Translations under genes and position numbers: made by a program
Part shown: in pieces, positions 7,915 through 18,775 of the stretch
How positions within the stretch are numbered: the stretch's first letter is position 1
Layout: the number at the start of each line of letters is the position of its first letter
DNA from: Erwinia oleae
Lineage (GTDB): Bacteria > Pseudomonadota > Gammaproteobacteria > Enterobacterales > Enterobacteriaceae
NCBI RefSeq assembly: GCF_000770305.1
Contig: NZ_JNVB01000043.1
Coordinates: forward strand, 1-39,054
Direction of reading: 5' to 3'
DNA: 39,054 bases
Notes under the pieces: model-generated
Seen by the model: the letters and a program-made list of their open reading frames with translations, nothing else
The model's database searches: none
What the model was told of the DNA's origin: nothing

Positions 7915-7989
7915 ATATGGATCGGAAAATGCAGCTATACATTTTCAACGCTTAACAATGCTTATCTCATTACTAGGAAATAGTTAAGA

Positions 7990-8775
7990 TTACTTACCTG
8001 GCATTTCAGACAAAATAGAGGAGAGTAGATCGAACACCTCACTGAACAAATGTTCACTGAAAGGCGCTATGAGAGGCATCATCAGGCTCAGGAAAACAAT
8101 GCCCAATGATAAGGTAACAGGAAAGCCAATGGCGAATACAGAGAGCTGAGGTGCAACGCGGTTTAACAAACCCAGGGCCAGGTTAAGCGTGAGCAGCAGA
8201 GTAATCAACGGCAGCGCTAATCGCAGGCCATTAAGGAAAATCAGACTTGCCGCTTTAGTCAGCGCCATAAACGCGTTTGCGTTAACGGGTTCGCCGCCGA
8301 TAGGCAAGGTATGAAAACTGTCGGCGACCATCGAAATCAGCCAGAGATGGCCGTTGAAGGTTAAAAACAGCAGCATGACCAGCAGATCCATAAAGCGCGC
8401 CAGCACCGGCATGTTCAGGCGGCTGGCAGGATCAAAGAAGGTGGCGAAGGACAAGCCCATTTGCAAACCAATCACTTCTCCGGCAGTCCGTACCGCAGCG
8501 AAAGCGAATTGCATCGTAAAACCTATCGCGATGCCTATAAGAATTTGCTGAATCAGCAGCCAGAAGCCGCCAACTGAGAACAGCGTCATATTTACCGGCG
8601 GCAGCGAGGGGATTAATACCCAGGTGATCATCACGCCCAGCCCCAGCTTCACTTTTCGGCTGATGGCTTTTTCGCTGAGCAGCGGCGCGGTCATGATCAA
8701 TGCCAGCACGCGGGCCAGCGGCCAGAAAAGCTGGCTGGTCCACGCAATCAGCTGACTGCTGTCGAAGGTAATCAT
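7990..8775 (-). CDS. fliR: flagellar export gate protein FliR
   Basis: FliR is a subunit of the membrane-embedded FliP5Q4R1 export gate of the flagellar type III secretion system. The 261-aa length is usual, with several long hydrophobic helices and the conserved segment [15 protein letters not shown] near the middle. The start overlaps the fliQ stop (TAATG), showing translational coupling. It is the last gene of the fliF-fliR operon. Confidence 0.97.
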   Translation of the reverse strand: MITFDSSQLIAWTSQLFWPLARVLALIMTAPLLSEKAISRKVKLGLGVMITWVLIPSLPPVNMTLFSVGGFWLLIQQILIGIAIGFTMQFAFAAVRTAGEVIGLQMGLSFATFFDPASRLNMPVLARFMDLLVMLLFLTFNGHLWLISMVADSFHTLPIGGEPVNANAFMALTKAASLIFLNGLRLALPLITLLLTLNLALGLLNRVAPQLSVFAIGFPVTLSLGIVFLSLMMPLIAPFSEHLFSEVFDLLSSILSEMPGK

Positions 8776-9044
8776 TAACCGATCATATAAGGCAGATTGC
8801 TAAACAGGGTGCGCATATAGTCCAGCACCAGATTCAGCATCCACGGGCCCGCCACCACGATAGTGGTCACAACGGCCAGAATTTTAGGAATGAACGACAG
8901 CGTTTGTTCATTAATCTGCGTTGCCGCCTGAAGCAGGCTGATAACCAGACCGCTGAGCAGCGCGGCCAACAGCAGGGGGGCGGCCAATGCCAGCGCGACC
9001 TGCATGGCATCGTGACCAATAACCATAACCGATTCAGGTGTCAT
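8775..9044 (-). CDS. fliQ: flagellar export gate protein FliQ
   Basis: FliQ is the small (89 aa) two-helix subunit packed around the FliP-FliR gate. The sequence shows [10 protein letters not shown], a first helix rich in Leu/Ala, the family segment [17 protein letters not shown], and a second helix ([15 protein letters not shown]). It is separated from fliP by 39 bp, the largest gap in this half of the operon, and overlaps fliR by one base. Confidence 0.97.
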   Translation of the reverse strand: MTPESVMVIGHDAMQVALALAAPLLLAALLSGLVISLLQAATQINEQTLSFIPKILAVVTTIVVAGPWMLNLVLDYMRTLFSNLPYMIG

Positions 9045-9083
9045 AGTGACTCCAAAAGACCTAAGGGCCGGGTTCGCCGGACG

Positions 9084-9818
9084 TTACGAATAAAAGCTCT
9101 GCGCCAGCGATCCCACCAGCAATTGCCAGCCATCCACCAGAACAAAAAGCATCAGCTTAAAGGGCAGCGAAATGGTCGCCGGCGGCACCATCATCATCCC
9201 CAGCGCCATCAGTACGCTGGCAACGACCAGGTCAATAATCAGAAACGGAATGAAAACGGTAAAACCAATCTGGAAGGCTGTTTTCAGCTCGCTGGTAACG
9301 TAAGCGGGCAGAAGAATACGCATCGGCACGGCTTCCGGTCCCTGCAACGGCGGCGTGTTGGCGAGGCGCGCGAAAAGTGCCAGGTCGGCCTCACGCGTCT
9401 GACGCAGCATAAACTCACGCAGCGGCTGAGCGCCTTTATCAATCGCCACCTGCATGCTGATTTTGTCCTGGCTGAACGGCAGGTAGGCTTCATCGTAAAT
9501 CTTGTCGAACACCGGGCCCATAATGAAAAAGGTCAGGAACAGCGCCAGGCCAAGCAGAACCTGGTTAGGCGGCGCAGAGGGCGTACCAAGCGCGTTGCGC
9601 AGCAAACCAAATACGATAATGATGCGGGTAAAGCTGGTCATCATCAGCAAAATGGCCGGAAGAAAAGTCAACGAGGTAATAAAAACCAGCGTCTGCACCG
9701 GCAAGGACCAGCTCTGTCCGCCGTTAGACATCGGTTGACTAATCAGACCAGGAAGCTGCGCGTGAGCGCCCGGCGCCAGCAGTAAAAGCAGCGCCAGCAG
9801 AGACAGAGTGCGTTTCAT
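9084..9818 (-). CDS. fliP: flagellar export gate protein FliP
   Basis: FliP forms the pentameric core of the export gate. The 244-aa protein has a cleavable signal peptide (about 1-20, [14 protein letters not shown]), then transmembrane regions with the conserved [20 protein letters not shown] and, at the C-terminal end, [19 protein letters not shown]. The long periplasmic segment between helices is present. Its ATG overlaps the fliO stop (TAATG). Confidence 0.98.
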   Translation of the reverse strand: MKRTLSLLALLLLLAPGAHAQLPGLISQPMSNGGQSWSLPVQTLVFITSLTFLPAILLMMTSFTRIIIVFGLLRNALGTPSAPPNQVLLGLALFLTFFIMGPVFDKIYDEAYLPFSQDKISMQVAIDKGAQPLREFMLRQTREADLALFARLANTPPLQGPEAVPMRILLPAYVTSELKTAFQIGFTVFIPFLIIDLVVASVLMALGMMMVPPATISLPFKLMLFVLVDGWQLLVGSLAQSFYS

Positions 9819-10219
9819 TATGGCTTTCCGGGGCGTTTGATTAACGTCTGCAAAACCTGACGGAAGTCTGCCGGAGCAGCCGGAGGTTCCACATTTTCTT
9901 CTTCCGGGGCGGGCGGCAGCGTGTGCAGATGGGTAATCTGCTGGCTGGTTACGCCGAGGACCAGGCGAGCATTTTCCACGTTGACAATCACCACGCGCTC
10001 GCGCTGTCCTACCTGACAGCTTGCGCTGACAGAAAGGCTTTTCTGCCCACGGACGCCGCGTTTAGGCGCAAAGCCAAAGCGCTTTGCCAGCCACGCGCCG
10101 GCGAGGATCAACAGAATAATCACGGCCAGAACGGTGCTGACCTGCGTCAGCATCGAACCGGTAGAGATGGCCGGCTGACCAACCGGCTGATGCTGTACCT
10201 GGGTTGTTTTTTCGTTCAT
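9818..10219 (-). CDS. fliO: flagellar export accessory protein FliO
   Basis: FliO is a single-span membrane protein that helps assemble the FliP ring. The 133-aa product has one hydrophobic helix (about 27-46, [17 protein letters not shown]) followed by a cytoplasmic basic stretch and the family motif [22 protein letters not shown]. It overlaps fliN upstream and fliP downstream by one base each. Confidence 0.95.
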   Translation of the reverse strand: MNEKTTQVQHQPVGQPAISTGSMLTQVSTVLAVIILLILAGAWLAKRFGFAPKRGVRGQKSLSVSASCQVGQRERVVIVNVENARLVLGVTSQQITHLHTLPPAPEEENVEPPAAPADFRQVLQTLIKRPGKP

Positions 10220-10620
10220 TAGCGGCTCAGACGACGCATACGTTCAGACGGCGTAATGATATCGGTAATGCGCACGCCGTATTTATCAGCAACCACCACC
10301 ACTTCGCCCTGCGCGATCAGGTAGCCGTTGATGAGAATATCCAGCGGCTCGCCCGCCAGACCTTCCAGCGCGACCACCGAACCCTGCGTCAGGCGCAGCA
10401 ACTCTTTAATGGTCATTTTGGTACGGCCCAGCTCAACGGTCAGCTTGACCGGGATATCCATAATCAGATCGATATCCTGGAGCGAACCGGCAACGTCATT
10501 GCTTTCAAAGCTTTTAAAGACGCTTTCCGTTGGGGTGGTGCTGGCCTGCTCATTCATCGCGTCAGCCCACAGGTCGTCCGCGGAGATGTCGTCTTCGGAC
10601 GGCTTATTGGTATCACTCAT
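10219..10620 (-). CDS. fliN: flagellar C-ring switch protein FliN
   Basis: FliN is the most abundant C-ring protein; with FliM and FliG it sets rotation direction and docks the export ATPase through FliH. The C-terminal SpoA domain (about 50-130) contains DIPVKLTVELGRTKMTIKEL and LDILINGYLIAQGEVVVV. The acidic N-terminal region is typical of enterobacteria. The ATG at 10620 (giving 133 aa, MSDTNKPSEDD) overlaps the end of fliM by eight bases and is preferred to an upstream ATG at 10635, because it matches the homologues. Confidence 0.97.
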   Translation of the reverse strand: MSDTNKPSEDDISADDLWADAMNEQASTTPTESVFKSFESNDVAGSLQDIDLIMDIPVKLTVELGRTKMTIKELLRLTQGSVVALEGLAGEPLDILINGYLIAQGEVVVVADKYGVRITDIITPSERMRRLSR

Positions 10621-11620
10621 CGGGCTGTTCCTCATTCATCGAGTGCAAAATCGGGTTAATCAGATGTTCAACGCGCAGCGCGTACTGTCCGTTCAGGGTA
10701 CCGTACTGGCTGGTTAATACCGGGACGCCATCAACGTGCGCGATAATGCGATCCGGTTTATCAATCGGTAATACATCGCCAGGCTTCAGCGCCAGCAGGC
10801 GTGAAATGCGCATCGACACGTCGGCAAAGTTAGCAACCAGCTCCAGTTCGGAGTGCTGAACCTGCTTAACCAGCGTCTCGCGCCACTGATGATCTTCCTG
10901 ACGCGAGTTCTCCAGCGGCGGGTTGACCAGCGTTTCACGCAGCGGTTCGATCATGGCGAACGGAATGCAGATAGTAAATTCGCCTACCAGGTTGCCGATC
11001 TCAACGTGGAACGGTGTGGTGATCACGATATCGTTCGGGGACGTGGTGATGTTGGTAAACTTCACCTGCATTTCCGAGCGAACATATTCCACTTCAATCG
11101 GATAGATAGGCTTCCATGCTTCACTATAGCCTTCAAGCGCCAGTTTGAGCATGCGACGGATCACACGTTGCTCGGTGGCGGTGAATTCGCGGCCTTCCAC
11201 TTTGGTCGGAAAACGACCGTCGCCACCAAACAGGTTATCAACAGCAATAAACACCAGGCTTGGCGAAAATACCACCAGCGCCGTCCCGCGCAGCGGCTTA
11301 AGCTGAATCAGGTTCAGGTTGGTTGGCACCGGCAGGTTGCGCGCAAACTCATGGTATGGCTGGATCTTGATTGCGCCGACGGTGATATCCGGGCTACGAC
11401 GCAGCAAATTGAACAGTGCCATACGATACGAGCGTGCAAAACGTTCGTTAATGATCTCCAGCGCCTGTAAACGTTCGCGAACCATGCGACGCTGGGTATT
11501 GGGATCGTAGGGACGAATATCACCATCGCCAGCGTTTTTATCGTTATCTTCTGCCGCGCTGTCGCTGTCGCCGTTGAGCAACGCGTCAATTTCCGCCTGT
11601 GAAAGAATGCTGTCGCCCAT
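10613..11620 (-). CDS. fliM: flagellar C-ring switch protein FliM
   Basis: FliM binds phosphorylated CheY and links FliN to FliG. Its N-terminal CheY-binding peptide MGDSILSQAEIDALLNG is intact. A CheC-like middle domain follows with LNLIQLKPLRGTALVVFSPS, and a C-terminal SpoA domain ends TSQYGTLNGQYALRVEHLI. The length of 335 aa is usual. It lies four bases downstream of the fliL stop and overlaps fliN. Confidence 0.98.
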   Translation of the reverse strand: MGDSILSQAEIDALLNGDSDSAAEDNDKNAGDGDIRPYDPNTQRRMVRERLQALEIINERFARSYRMALFNLLRRSPDITVGAIKIQPYHEFARNLPVPTNLNLIQLKPLRGTALVVFSPSLVFIAVDNLFGGDGRFPTKVEGREFTATEQRVIRRMLKLALEGYSEAWKPIYPIEVEYVRSEMQVKFTNITTSPNDIVITTPFHVEIGNLVGEFTICIPFAMIEPLRETLVNPPLENSRQEDHQWRETLVKQVQHSELELVANFADVSMRISRLLALKPGDVLPIDKPDRIIAHVDGVPVLTSQYGTLNGQYALRVEHLINPILHSMNEEQPDE

Positions 11621-11624
11621 GTTA

Positions 11625-12104
11625 TTACCTCAGGATAAACGCAGTGAAGAGCACGTCGCTCACTACCTGCTGAGGCTGACCGGGTACCAGCGGTGGCGCC
11701 AGTACAGCTTTAATTTCTGACACCAGCGCCTGTTTGCCCTGTTCGTTGGCCAATGAAGCGGCATTCTGACGTGAGAGCAGCAGCAGCAAACGGCTGCGCA
11801 CTTCCGGCAGAAAATCGTTCATGCGACGACGCGTCTCTTCATCGGGCAGACGTAGCGTAAAGCCCACGTACAGCACGCGATCGGGATCGTTATCTGGATT
11901 GATCAGGTTAACCGTAAAAGTATCCATCGCAAAAAACACCGGCGCGGGAGGCGGCTCCGGCTTGTGGGCCTGAGCGGCATCGGCGGAAGTGCTCTTCATG
12001 CGCCAGACTATATAGCCCGCCACGCTACAAGCGACCAGAGTCACCACCAGTAATATCGGCAGCAGGAGCTTGCGTTTTCCGCTTTTGGCTTTTTTATCAG
12101 ACAT
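11625..12104 (-). CDS. fliL: flagellar basal-body associated protein FliL
   Basis: FliL is an inner-membrane protein near the stator that supports swarming and stator function. The 159-aa product has a short basic N-terminus ([12 protein letters not shown]), one transmembrane helix (about 13-34) and a periplasmic stomatin-like domain with [20 protein letters not shown]. About 150 bp without a gene separate it from the end of fliK. Confidence 0.97.
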   Translation of the reverse strand: MSDKKAKSGKRKLLLPILLVVTLVACSVAGYIVWRMKSTSADAAQAHKPEPPPAPVFFAMDTFTVNLINPDNDPDRVLYVGFTLRLPDEETRRRMNDFLPEVRSRLLLLLSRQNAASLANEQGKQALVSEIKAVLAPPLVPGQPQQVVSDVLFTAFILR

Positions 12105-12255
12105 ATGAGCTATGACTTCCTGTGATGATGTAGGAGGATTTGAACAACGTCGTTCTTATTTCCTCCGGCTTTATGGGCAGATTATCCCGCGTCTTGCGCC
12201 AAACAATAGGCAGAAAAGACGCGGGTTTTGCCGCTAGCTTAGGCGTTTGTCTTTA

Positions 12256-13533
12256 TCAGGCAAAAATATCGACGGCGCTGTTGCCGGAAGCGCGCGCCTG
12301 GAGCGAGGCGGGCACCGCCAGCGGCGTCACATCGGCGTCGCCGTCAGCGGTGAGGCTGAAGGTATTGCCGCCGCTGTTACGCGGTTGCTGCTGCTGTCCG
12401 TTAAAGCTTTGCCCCTGTTGGAATGCGTCACTGCTGACGTTGCTTTGGCCCAGACTGATGCCGTTTTCCGCCAGGGCGGTGCGCAGCTGCGGAAGCGCGG
12501 CTTCAAGTGCGGCACGTACATGACTGTGGTTGGAAACCATGCTGAGCTGCGCCTGATCGTTATCCAGTTTCAGGCTGATCTGGATGCTGCCAAGATCCTG
12601 TGGATGCAAATGCAGCTCGGCGCTCTGCTGGCCGTTGCGGCTGAACATAAGGATCTGCTGTCCCAGCGCCTGTTGCCACTCCTCACTCCCTAACTGTGAG
12701 GTAAGCTGCGGCGCAGCTGCCGTGGCAGTAAACGGAGAGACGGTGGCAGGCGTAACGGCGGCCGACGCTGCGCCGAGCAGCGTATTGCTGGTGGTCGTGG
12801 CAGGCGCGGCAACTGAATTATCTTTATCGGCTTCTTTACCGGCCTGGCTCATTACCTGCTGAAACGTGCTGGTTTGCGAGGCAACATCGACAGGCGCACT
12901 CGGTGCGTGTGCCGCGCTCTGATTAAGGCTGGCGGTCAGGCTTTTACCCGTTTTATCGGCAGCGGCTTGCGTATCGCCGGTCAGCATCGCGCCGAGCGTG
13001 CTCTGTTTGCCCACTTTATCCTGCACGTCCTCCGTTACCGCCTCGCCGTTTCTCAGCGCGCTGCCGGTCGGTTGGGTCGCCGTTGGCGGCAGCATGGCGA
13101 AAAGCGCCTGAAGAGTTTGCATATCGCTGTCGCTGAGCGAGACAGCCGGATGCTGTTCATCTTCTTTCTCATCACTGACGGTTTTCACCTCGTCTTTAGC
13201 ACCGGGCTGCCGGGTGAGCAGCGCGTTCAGCGTTTCTGGCTTATCTGGCGACATCAGCAACGCGTTCAGTTTCTCTTTTGAGGCCTGGCCGGTTTCGGCG
13301 GTTTCGGCCGCGTCAGTTGTCTGACCGGCGGATTCACTCTGTTTCGCCAGCGACAGGAGTTTATTACCGAGCAGGGCGACAAAGCCCTGAGGCGCTTTGC
13401 CCTGCACGCCGTCAACGCTGTCGCCTGCGCCTGCGCCAGCGATATCGGCAGCGGCATCGGCCTGGGCGGTGTCAGCTTTACCGTGGCTCGCGCTGGGTTT
13501 AATTCCGGAAGTCACACCTGGCAACGTAATCAT
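12256..13533 (-). CDS. fliK: flagellar hook-length control protein FliK
   Basis: FliK is a secreted ruler that fixes hook length and switches export specificity through FlhB. The 425-aa protein has a long, low-complexity Ala/Thr/Ser/Gln-rich N-terminal ruler region and the conserved C-terminal Flg_hook domain (about 280-375, with SAELHLHPQDLGSIQISLKL and SHVRAALEAALPQLR). A Gln-rich tail follows. The start overlaps the fliJ stop as ATGA. The length is close to E. coli FliK (375) with a somewhat longer ruler. Confidence 0.96.
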   Translation of the reverse strand: MITLPGVTSGIKPSASHGKADTAQADAAADIAGAGAGDSVDGVQGKAPQGFVALLGNKLLSLAKQSESAGQTTDAAETAETGQASKEKLNALLMSPDKPETLNALLTRQPGAKDEVKTVSDEKEDEQHPAVSLSDSDMQTLQALFAMLPPTATQPTGSALRNGEAVTEDVQDKVGKQSTLGAMLTGDTQAAADKTGKSLTASLNQSAAHAPSAPVDVASQTSTFQQVMSQAGKEADKDNSVAAPATTTSNTLLGAASAAVTPATVSPFTATAAAPQLTSQLGSEEWQQALGQQILMFSRNGQQSAELHLHPQDLGSIQISLKLDNDQAQLSMVSNHSHVRAALEAALPQLRTALAENGISLGQSNVSSDAFQQGQSFNGQQQQPRNSGGNTFSLTADGDADVTPLAVPASLQARASGNSAVDIFA

Positions 13534-13976
13534 TCGCCTTTCCTCAATGATGCCCGCTGGGCAAATTCATCCATCCGTTTCTGATCGAGACGGTTTTCTT
13601 GTAAGAGTACGTTAGCCTGCGCGCGCGCCTGAAGGGTTTCATAGGCGTGCAGCCGCTGCTGTTTGTCGCGCCAGAAGTTCAGCGCGTTTTCTACCCGACT
13701 GTTCCAGTGCGCCAGCTGCTGGCGGTGCTGCACAATCGCTTTTTCCAGCGTTTCAATAAACTGGTGATAGTTGTACCAGCGGGTGCTGGCAATCCCCTCC
13801 GCCATCGTATTGTTCAGGGATTTGCGATACTCATCCTGATAGTTGAGCAGCATTAATAACTGCTCATCGGCCTGTTTCTGCGCACGTCGCACGTCGCCAA
13901 GCTGGATAGCGGCCTTTTCGAGGTCTTTCTGCGCCAGATCGCACAGGGTATCGATGGGCGATGCTTGTTTAGCCAT
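13530..13976 (-). CDS. fliJ: flagellar export chaperone/ATPase stalk protein FliJ
   Basis: FliJ inserts into the FliI hexamer like the gamma subunit of F1 and helps cycle export chaperones. The 148-aa sequence is almost entirely heptad-like, charged coiled coil without hydrophobic segments, and begins MAKQASPIDTLCDLAQKDLE as in enterobacterial homologues. Its start lies 15 bp after the fliI stop. Confidence 0.96.
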   Translation of the reverse strand: MAKQASPIDTLCDLAQKDLEKAAIQLGDVRRAQKQADEQLLMLLNYQDEYRKSLNNTMAEGIASTRWYNYHQFIETLEKAIVQHRQQLAHWNSRVENALNFWRDKQQRLHAYETLQARAQANVLLQENRLDQKRMDEFAQRASLRKGE

Positions 13977-13991
13977 AACCTCTCCCGGACG

Positions 13992-15353
13992 TTAACCAAA
14001 AATGGCCTGTAGATGCAGGCAGGCGTCGTCAAAGGTGCTGCGTTCGAACATGCCCTGTTGCAGGAAGGTTTCCAGCTCAGGATAGAGTTTGATCGCTTTA
14101 TCCAGCATTGGGTCGCTCCCTGCCGCATAGGCGCCCACGCTGACCAAATCGCGGTTGCGCTGGTAGCTGGAGAGCAACTGCTTAAACTGGCGAACGCGCG
14201 CGTAGTGTGTTTCATCAATCAGATGCGCCATCACGCGGCTGATTGAGGCTTCAATATCAATGGCCGGATAGTGACCTGATTCCGCCAGGCGGCGCGACAG
14301 CACTATGTGGCCGTCAAGAATGGCGCGCGCCGAATCGGCAATCGGGTCCTGCTGATCGTCGCCTTCGGTCAGGACGGTATAAAAGGCAGTAATCGAACCG
14401 CCGCCGTCGATGCCGTTGCCGGCGCGCTCCACCAGCGCCGGCAGCTTGGCGAATACCGAAGGCGGATAGCCTTTGGTGGCGGGCGGTTCGCCGATAGCCA
14501 GGGCGATTTCACGCTGCGCCATCGCATAGCGGGTCAGAGAGTCCATAATCAGCAGCACGTGCTGGCCACGGTCGCGGAAATCTTCTGCGATGCGGGTGGC
14601 GTACGCTGCACCCTGCATGCGCAGCAGCGGCGATACGTCGGCCGGTGCGGCAATCACCACCGCACGCGCGCGTCCTTCCACACCCAGAATGTTCTCGATG
14701 AAGTCTTTTACTTCACGACCGCGTTCGCCAATCAGCCCGACCACGATCACGTCAGCCTTGGTGTAACGCGCCATCATGCCGAGCAGCACGCTCTTGCCCA
14801 CGCCGGAACCGGCGAACAGGCCCATGCGCTGGCCGCGACCGACGGTCAGCAGCGCGTTGATCGCACGAACGCCGGTATCCAGCACGTCGGTAATCGGCGT
14901 GCGCTGAAGGGGGTTAAAGGGCGGCGTGATCAGCGGCGCGCGGTAGCCGGTTTCCGGTGCGGGCAGACCGTCCAGAGGACGCCCGCTGCCATCGAGTACG
15001 CGGCCCAGCAATTCCGGGCCGAGCATTAACTGTTTACCGCTGTGCTGGCTGTCGCCCGCAACGCGTGCGTAAACGCGGGCGCCGGGTAGAATGCCTTCCA
15101 CTTCTTCCAGCGGCATCAGGAACAGCCGCTGTCCATTAAAGCCGACCACTTCACTTTCTACTTCAGACACGTTTTGACCATCCAGACGCTCAATCACGCA
15201 GGTGGCACCCAGCGGCAGCTGTAGGCCGGTCGCCTCAAGCACCAGACCGGTTGCGCGGGTCAGGCGGCCATAGCGGCGCACGTCCGGCACCTGAGTCAGG
15301 CGGTTTTCCAACGAATCAAGCGCGCCAAGCCAGCGCGAAAGGCGAGTGGTCAT
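13992..15353 (-). CDS. fliI: flagellum-specific export ATPase FliI
   Basis: FliI is the hexameric ATPase of the flagellar export apparatus. The 453-aa protein has the Walker A motif AGSGVGKS (181-188), the catalytic-glutamate region [10 protein letters not shown], the Walker B region [18 protein letters not shown] and the specific motif [16 protein letters not shown] longer frame exists to 15383, but the ATG at 15353 begins MTTRLSRWL as in relatives, has GGAG upstream and overlaps the fliH stop as ATGA. Confidence 0.98.
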   Translation of the reverse strand: MTTRLSRWLGALDSLENRLTQVPDVRRYGRLTRATGLVLEATGLQLPLGATCVIERLDGQNVSEVESEVVGFNGQRLFLMPLEEVEGILPGARVYARVAGDSQHSGKQLMLGPELLGRVLDGSGRPLDGLPAPETGYRAPLITPPFNPLQRTPITDVLDTGVRAINALLTVGRGQRMGLFAGSGVGKSVLLGMMARYTKADVIVVGLIGERGREVKDFIENILGVEGRARAVVIAAPADVSPLLRMQGAAYATRIAEDFRDRGQHVLLIMDSLTRYAMAQREIALAIGEPPATKGYPPSVFAKLPALVERAGNGIDGGGSITAFYTVLTEGDDQQDPIADSARAILDGHIVLSRRLAESGHYPAIDIEASISRVMAHLIDETHYARVRQFKQLLSSYQRNRDLVSVGAYAAGSDPMLDKAIKLYPELETFLQQGMFERSTFDDACLHLQAIFG

Positions 15354-16045
15354 CAGAGTTCTCCGGGCGCGGCCAGACGGCACAGTTCATGCCAGCGCGT
15401 GGCAATGCTGGCATCCAGATCGCCATCTTCGGCGCTGACCTTGCAGCCGCCGGGATGGATGGTGCTGTCCGCCATCAGGCGCCAGCCATGCAGGCTGAGC
15501 GTGGCGCCCAGCGTTTGTTCAACGCGCTGTAAATCATCCGGGTGTACACGCAGAGTAGGCTTGCCGCTGAACATCGGCTCCTGCTGGATCATCCCCTGGA
15601 TCTGGCGGAGCAGGGCGGTGCCGTCGACGTGCGGCGCCTGACCGATCACCTGACGCGCGGCTTCCAGCGCCAGCTGCATCAGGCGTGCGGCGATGACGCT
15701 GTCCAACGCTTCCAGCGTATGATGAAACTCGGAAACCAGCTGCTGCATGCGCGCCTGAAGCGGGGCCTGCTGCTGCTGTGCTTCCGCCAGACCCTGCTGG
15801 AAACCGGCGTCATAGCCCGCTTTCTGTCCTTCGCTGAAGCCTTGTTGATGACCTTCAGTGTAGCCAAGACCCTGGGCCTCGGTGCGTACCTGGCTTTGCA
15901 ACTGTTCCAGTTCGAACTGCTGCTGATCGAACGGTTCGGCATCGTCGGCGACCGGCTCCATCCGCTCTACAACGGACGGCTTATCGAGCTGAGTCAGGTC
16001 GTCGGGTTGCCAGCGCTGCCAGGCCAGAGGGGACTTATCAGACAT
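15353..16045 (-). CDS. fliH: flagellar export ATPase regulator FliH
   Basis: FliH dimers bind and restrain FliI and dock the complex to FliN. The 230-aa product has an N-terminal Trp-containing segment ([16 protein letters not shown]) that interacts with the C-ring and gate, a middle Gly-repeat helix ([19 protein letters not shown]) typical of FliH GxxxG helix packing, and a conserved C-terminal end [14 protein letters not shown]. The ATG at 16045 overlaps the fliG stop by eight bases and is chosen over 16066 by homology. Confidence 0.97.
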   Translation of the reverse strand: MSDKSPLAWQRWQPDDLTQLDKPSVVERMEPVADDAEPFDQQQFELEQLQSQVRTEAQGLGYTEGHQQGFSEGQKAGYDAGFQQGLAEAQQQQAPLQARMQQLVSEFHHTLEALDSVIAARLMQLALEAARQVIGQAPHVDGTALLRQIQGMIQQEPMFSGKPTLRVHPDDLQRVEQTLGATLSLHGWRLMADSTIHPGGCKVSAEDGDLDASIATRWHELCRLAAPGEL

Positions 16046-17030
16046 ACTGTTCCTCGCCGCCGCCAATCACCATCTCGCCGGTTTCCGCCAGACGGCGAAC
16101 GATAAGCAGAATGGCTTTCTGCTCGTTTTCTACCGCAGACATACGCATCGGGCCACGGTTGGAGAGATCGTCGCGCAGAATATCGGCCGCACGCTGGGAC
16201 ATATTGCGCAGGAACTTCTCGCGCAGCGGCGGCTCGGAGCCTTTCAGCGCCACCAGCAGCGATTCGGACTCTACTTCCTGAAGCAGGCGCTGGATACTGC
16301 GGTCGTCCACGTCCACCAGGTTTTCGAACAGGAACATTTCGTCGATAATTTTCTGCGCCAGTTCGCCGTCGAACTCGCGAACCGCACCGATGACCGCCTC
16401 TTCCTGCTGCGACTTCATCAGGTTGATGATTTCTGCTGCGGTTCTCACGCCGCCCATCTTCGCACGCTTGAGGTTCTGTCCGTGAAGCAGTCCGTTCAGC
16501 ACTTCGGTCAGCTCCGCCAGCGCCGCTGGCTGTACGCCGCCGAAGGTGGCGATACGCAGCATCACGTCGTGACGCAGACGCTCGTCAAACTGCGCAACGA
16601 TATCGGCAGCCTGCGCGCGTTTCAGGTGTACCAGGATGGTGGCGATAATCTGCGGATGCTCGTCGCGGATCAGGTCGGCAGCGGCCTGCGGTTCCATAAA
16701 GTTGAGCGTTTCCATGCCGGTGGTGGTTTCACGGGTTTCAAGGATATCCTCCAGCAGGCTGGAGGCCCGTTCTTCACCCATCGCTTTAATCAGCACCGAA
16801 CGCAGGTATTCATTTGAATTGAGGCTGAGCGCAGCAAACTGCTCGGCGTCCGTTTCAAATTCGCGCAGCACGTCGGTCAGTTGCTTGTGCGAGACCTGGC
16901 GCATATTAGAAATTGCGGTGCTGAGGTGCTGTACCTCGCGCGAATCCAGGTGTTTAAACACCTCGGCGGCACGGTCTTCGCCAATCGTCATCATCAGGAT
17001 GGCGCTTTTTTCAGTTCCGGTGAGACTCAT
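16038..17030 (-). CDS. fliG: flagellar motor switch protein FliG
   Basis: FliG is the rotor component that touches the MotA stator. The 330-aa protein contains the N-terminal FliF-binding part, the middle EHPQ motif ([20 protein letters not shown]) and the C-terminal torque helix with the conserved charged residues ([20 protein letters not shown]). The ATG at 17030 overlaps the fliF stop as ATGA and gives the usual length; the upstream ATG at 17048 would lie inside fliF. Confidence 0.98.
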   Translation of the reverse strand: MSLTGTEKSAILMMTIGEDRAAEVFKHLDSREVQHLSTAISNMRQVSHKQLTDVLREFETDAEQFAALSLNSNEYLRSVLIKAMGEERASSLLEDILETRETTTGMETLNFMEPQAAADLIRDEHPQIIATILVHLKRAQAADIVAQFDERLRHDVMLRIATFGGVQPAALAELTEVLNGLLHGQNLKRAKMGGVRTAAEIINLMKSQQEEAVIGAVREFDGELAQKIIDEMFLFENLVDVDDRSIQRLLQEVESESLLVALKGSEPPLREKFLRNMSQRAADILRDDLSNRGPMRMSAVENEQKAILLIVRRLAETGEMVIGGGEEQYV

Positions 17031-18775
17031 AGTTCTTCCTTCATCCACTGGCGAATGACCAGAGCAACCACGCGCGGATCGTTTTCGGACATTTCACGAA
17101 TTCGCTGGCTCATTGCCTCAGCACTTACGCGGTGCTGAGATTTACGTTCCTGGTCCGCCTCATCTTTAGACAGGCTGACCGATACTGCGTCATTATCATC
17201 ACGCTGCTGGCTGGCCAGTGCGTTCGCTTCGGCAACGGCTTTTTCCTGCTCTGCCTTGCGACGCAGCTGTGGACGAACCAGCTTACGATAAAGGATCCAG
17301 GCCACAATCAGCACCAGCAACCAGCGTCCCGCTTCCATCATCTGGTCGATGAAGGACTGCTGCTGCCAGAACGGCAGGTCGCCGCCGGTATCCTGCGCGC
17401 TTTCGGTAAACGGTGAGTTCACCACGTTCAGGCTGTCGCCGCGCTTGTCGGAGTAGCCCATCGCTTCACGCGTCAGGTTTTCAATCTGTTTGATCTGTGC
17501 GTCGGTCAGCGCAATCGGCTTACCGGCGGCGTCAGCCTTGTAGTTCACTACCACCGCAACGGAAAGACGCTGCACTTCACCCACGTTCATTTTTGTGTGG
17601 AGAATGGTGCGATCCACTTCAAAGTTAGTGGTGTTATCGCGTCGCGTGTTCGACGGCATCGCGCTGGCGGCCGTACTGGTTGAGCTCGCCTGGTTAGCCG
17701 TGCCGTTGGCTGCCGCGTTGGTATTGTTCTGACCGTTCGCCGTGTTTGCTGCGTTCGCACCGTTGGCACTGTTATTTGGTGTGGTAATCGGCGCCTGATT
17801 TGCCGGAGCCGGTTGGTTAGACAACGCACCGGGTACGCCGCCAGGATACTGACCACCGAGCTGCTCGCTATCGCTCATCTGACGAGAACGGATCGCCTGA
17901 TTCGCCGGATCGCTGTTAGGCTTGAACTGCTCGTCGGTCTGCTCACGGGTGTTGAAATCAATCTGCGCCGTGACCTGTGCATGTACGTTACCGTTACCGA
18001 GGATCGGGCCAAGAATGGCTTCAATACGTTGCTGATAGCGGTTTTCAACGTCGCTGGCATATTTCAACTGCGCGTCGTTAAGGTCGCGACCGGCGTTGTC
18101 AGACTGGGTAAGCAAATGACCGGCCTGATCGACCACGGTCACGTTGCCCGGCGGCAGGCCAGCCACGCTGCTGGAAACCATATGGGTAATGGCGCTGATC
18201 TGCCCCTGATCCAGCGCGCGGCCAGCTTGCAACATCAAGGTAACGGAAGCAGAGGGCGCTTTCTGCTCGCGCACAAACAGCGACGGCTTCGGCATTGCCA
18301 GATGAACGCGAACATTTTTAACCGGACCGAGCGTTTCGATGGTGCGGGCCAGTTCGCCTTCCAGTGCGCGCTGGTAGTTAACCTGCTCGCTGAACTGGCT
18401 AATGCCGAATTTTTCTTTATCCAGCAGCTCAAAGCCAACCGCACCGCCTTTCGGCAAACCCTGTTCGGCCAGACGAAGACGCAGTTCGTGAACTTTCTCA
18501 GCCGGAACCATCAGCGCACCGCCTTTATCGTCAAACTGATAAGGGATGTTCATCTGGGTCAGTTGAGTGATGATGGCGCCGCCATCCTCATCGCTGAGAT
18601 TGTTATAAAGGACACGATATTCTGGCTGTTTAGCCCACAGCACCATGGCGACCACGATGGCGACCACCGCCGCCGCTGCCAAAAGGATCGGTAGGCGAGG
18701 ATTTGCGCGTAGGCGAGCGAACAGGTCGTTCAGACCTTTCTTCTCTGGTTGATCCTGCGTGACAGTTGCATTCAT
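17027..18775 (-). CDS. fliF: flagellar MS-ring protein FliF
   Basis: FliF forms the membrane MS-ring, the base of the flagellum. The 582-aa protein has two transmembrane helices (about 28-48 and 455-475), ring-building motifs between them ([31 protein letters not shown]), and a C-terminal FliG-binding tail ([15 protein letters not shown]). Between about 310 and 385 it carries an Asn/Ala/Thr-rich low-complexity stretch, which makes it longer than E. coli FliF (552 aa). It is the first gene of the operon and is divergent from fliE. Confidence 0.98.
   Translation of the reverse strand: MNATVTQDQPEKKGLNDLFARLRANPRLPILLAAAAVVAIVVAMVLWAKQPEYRVLYNNLSDEDGGAIITQLTQMNIPYQFDDKGGALMVPAEKVHELRLRLAEQGLPKGGAVGFELLDKEKFGISQFSEQVNYQRALEGELARTIETLGPVKNVRVHLAMPKPSLFVREQKAPSASVTLMLQAGRALDQGQISAITHMVSSSVAGLPPGNVTVVDQAGHLLTQSDNAGRDLNDAQLKYASDVENRYQQRIEAILGPILGNGNVHAQVTAQIDFNTREQTDEQFKPNSDPANQAIRSRQMSDSEQLGGQYPGGVPGALSNQPAPANQAPITTPNNSANGANAANTANGQNNTNAAANGTANQASSTSTAASAMPSNTRRDNTTNFEVDRTILHTKMNVGEVQRLSVAVVVNYKADAAGKPIALTDAQIKQIENLTREAMGYSDKRGDSLNVVNSPFTESAQDTGGDLPFWQQQSFIDQMMEAGRWLLVLIVAWILYRKLVRPQLRRKAEQEKAVAEANALASQQRDDNDAVSVSLSKDEADQERKSQHRVSAEAMSQRIREMSENDPRVVALVIRQWMKEEL

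Larger units (their letters stand above)
7340..7989. other. 650-bp AT-rich gene-free region between rcsA and fliR
   Basis: I see no convincing protein gene here. The stretch is far more AT-rich than its neighbours and holds the candidate rcsA promoter and RcsAB box, an 8-bp inverted repeat CATTCATT/AATGAATG (7667-7674 and 7680-7687) abutting that box, and a 13-bp perfect inverted repeat nearer fliR. AT-rich curved DNA upstream of rcsA fits the known H-NS silencing of this gene in E. coli. No terminator with a T run is seen after fliR. Confidence 0.7.
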
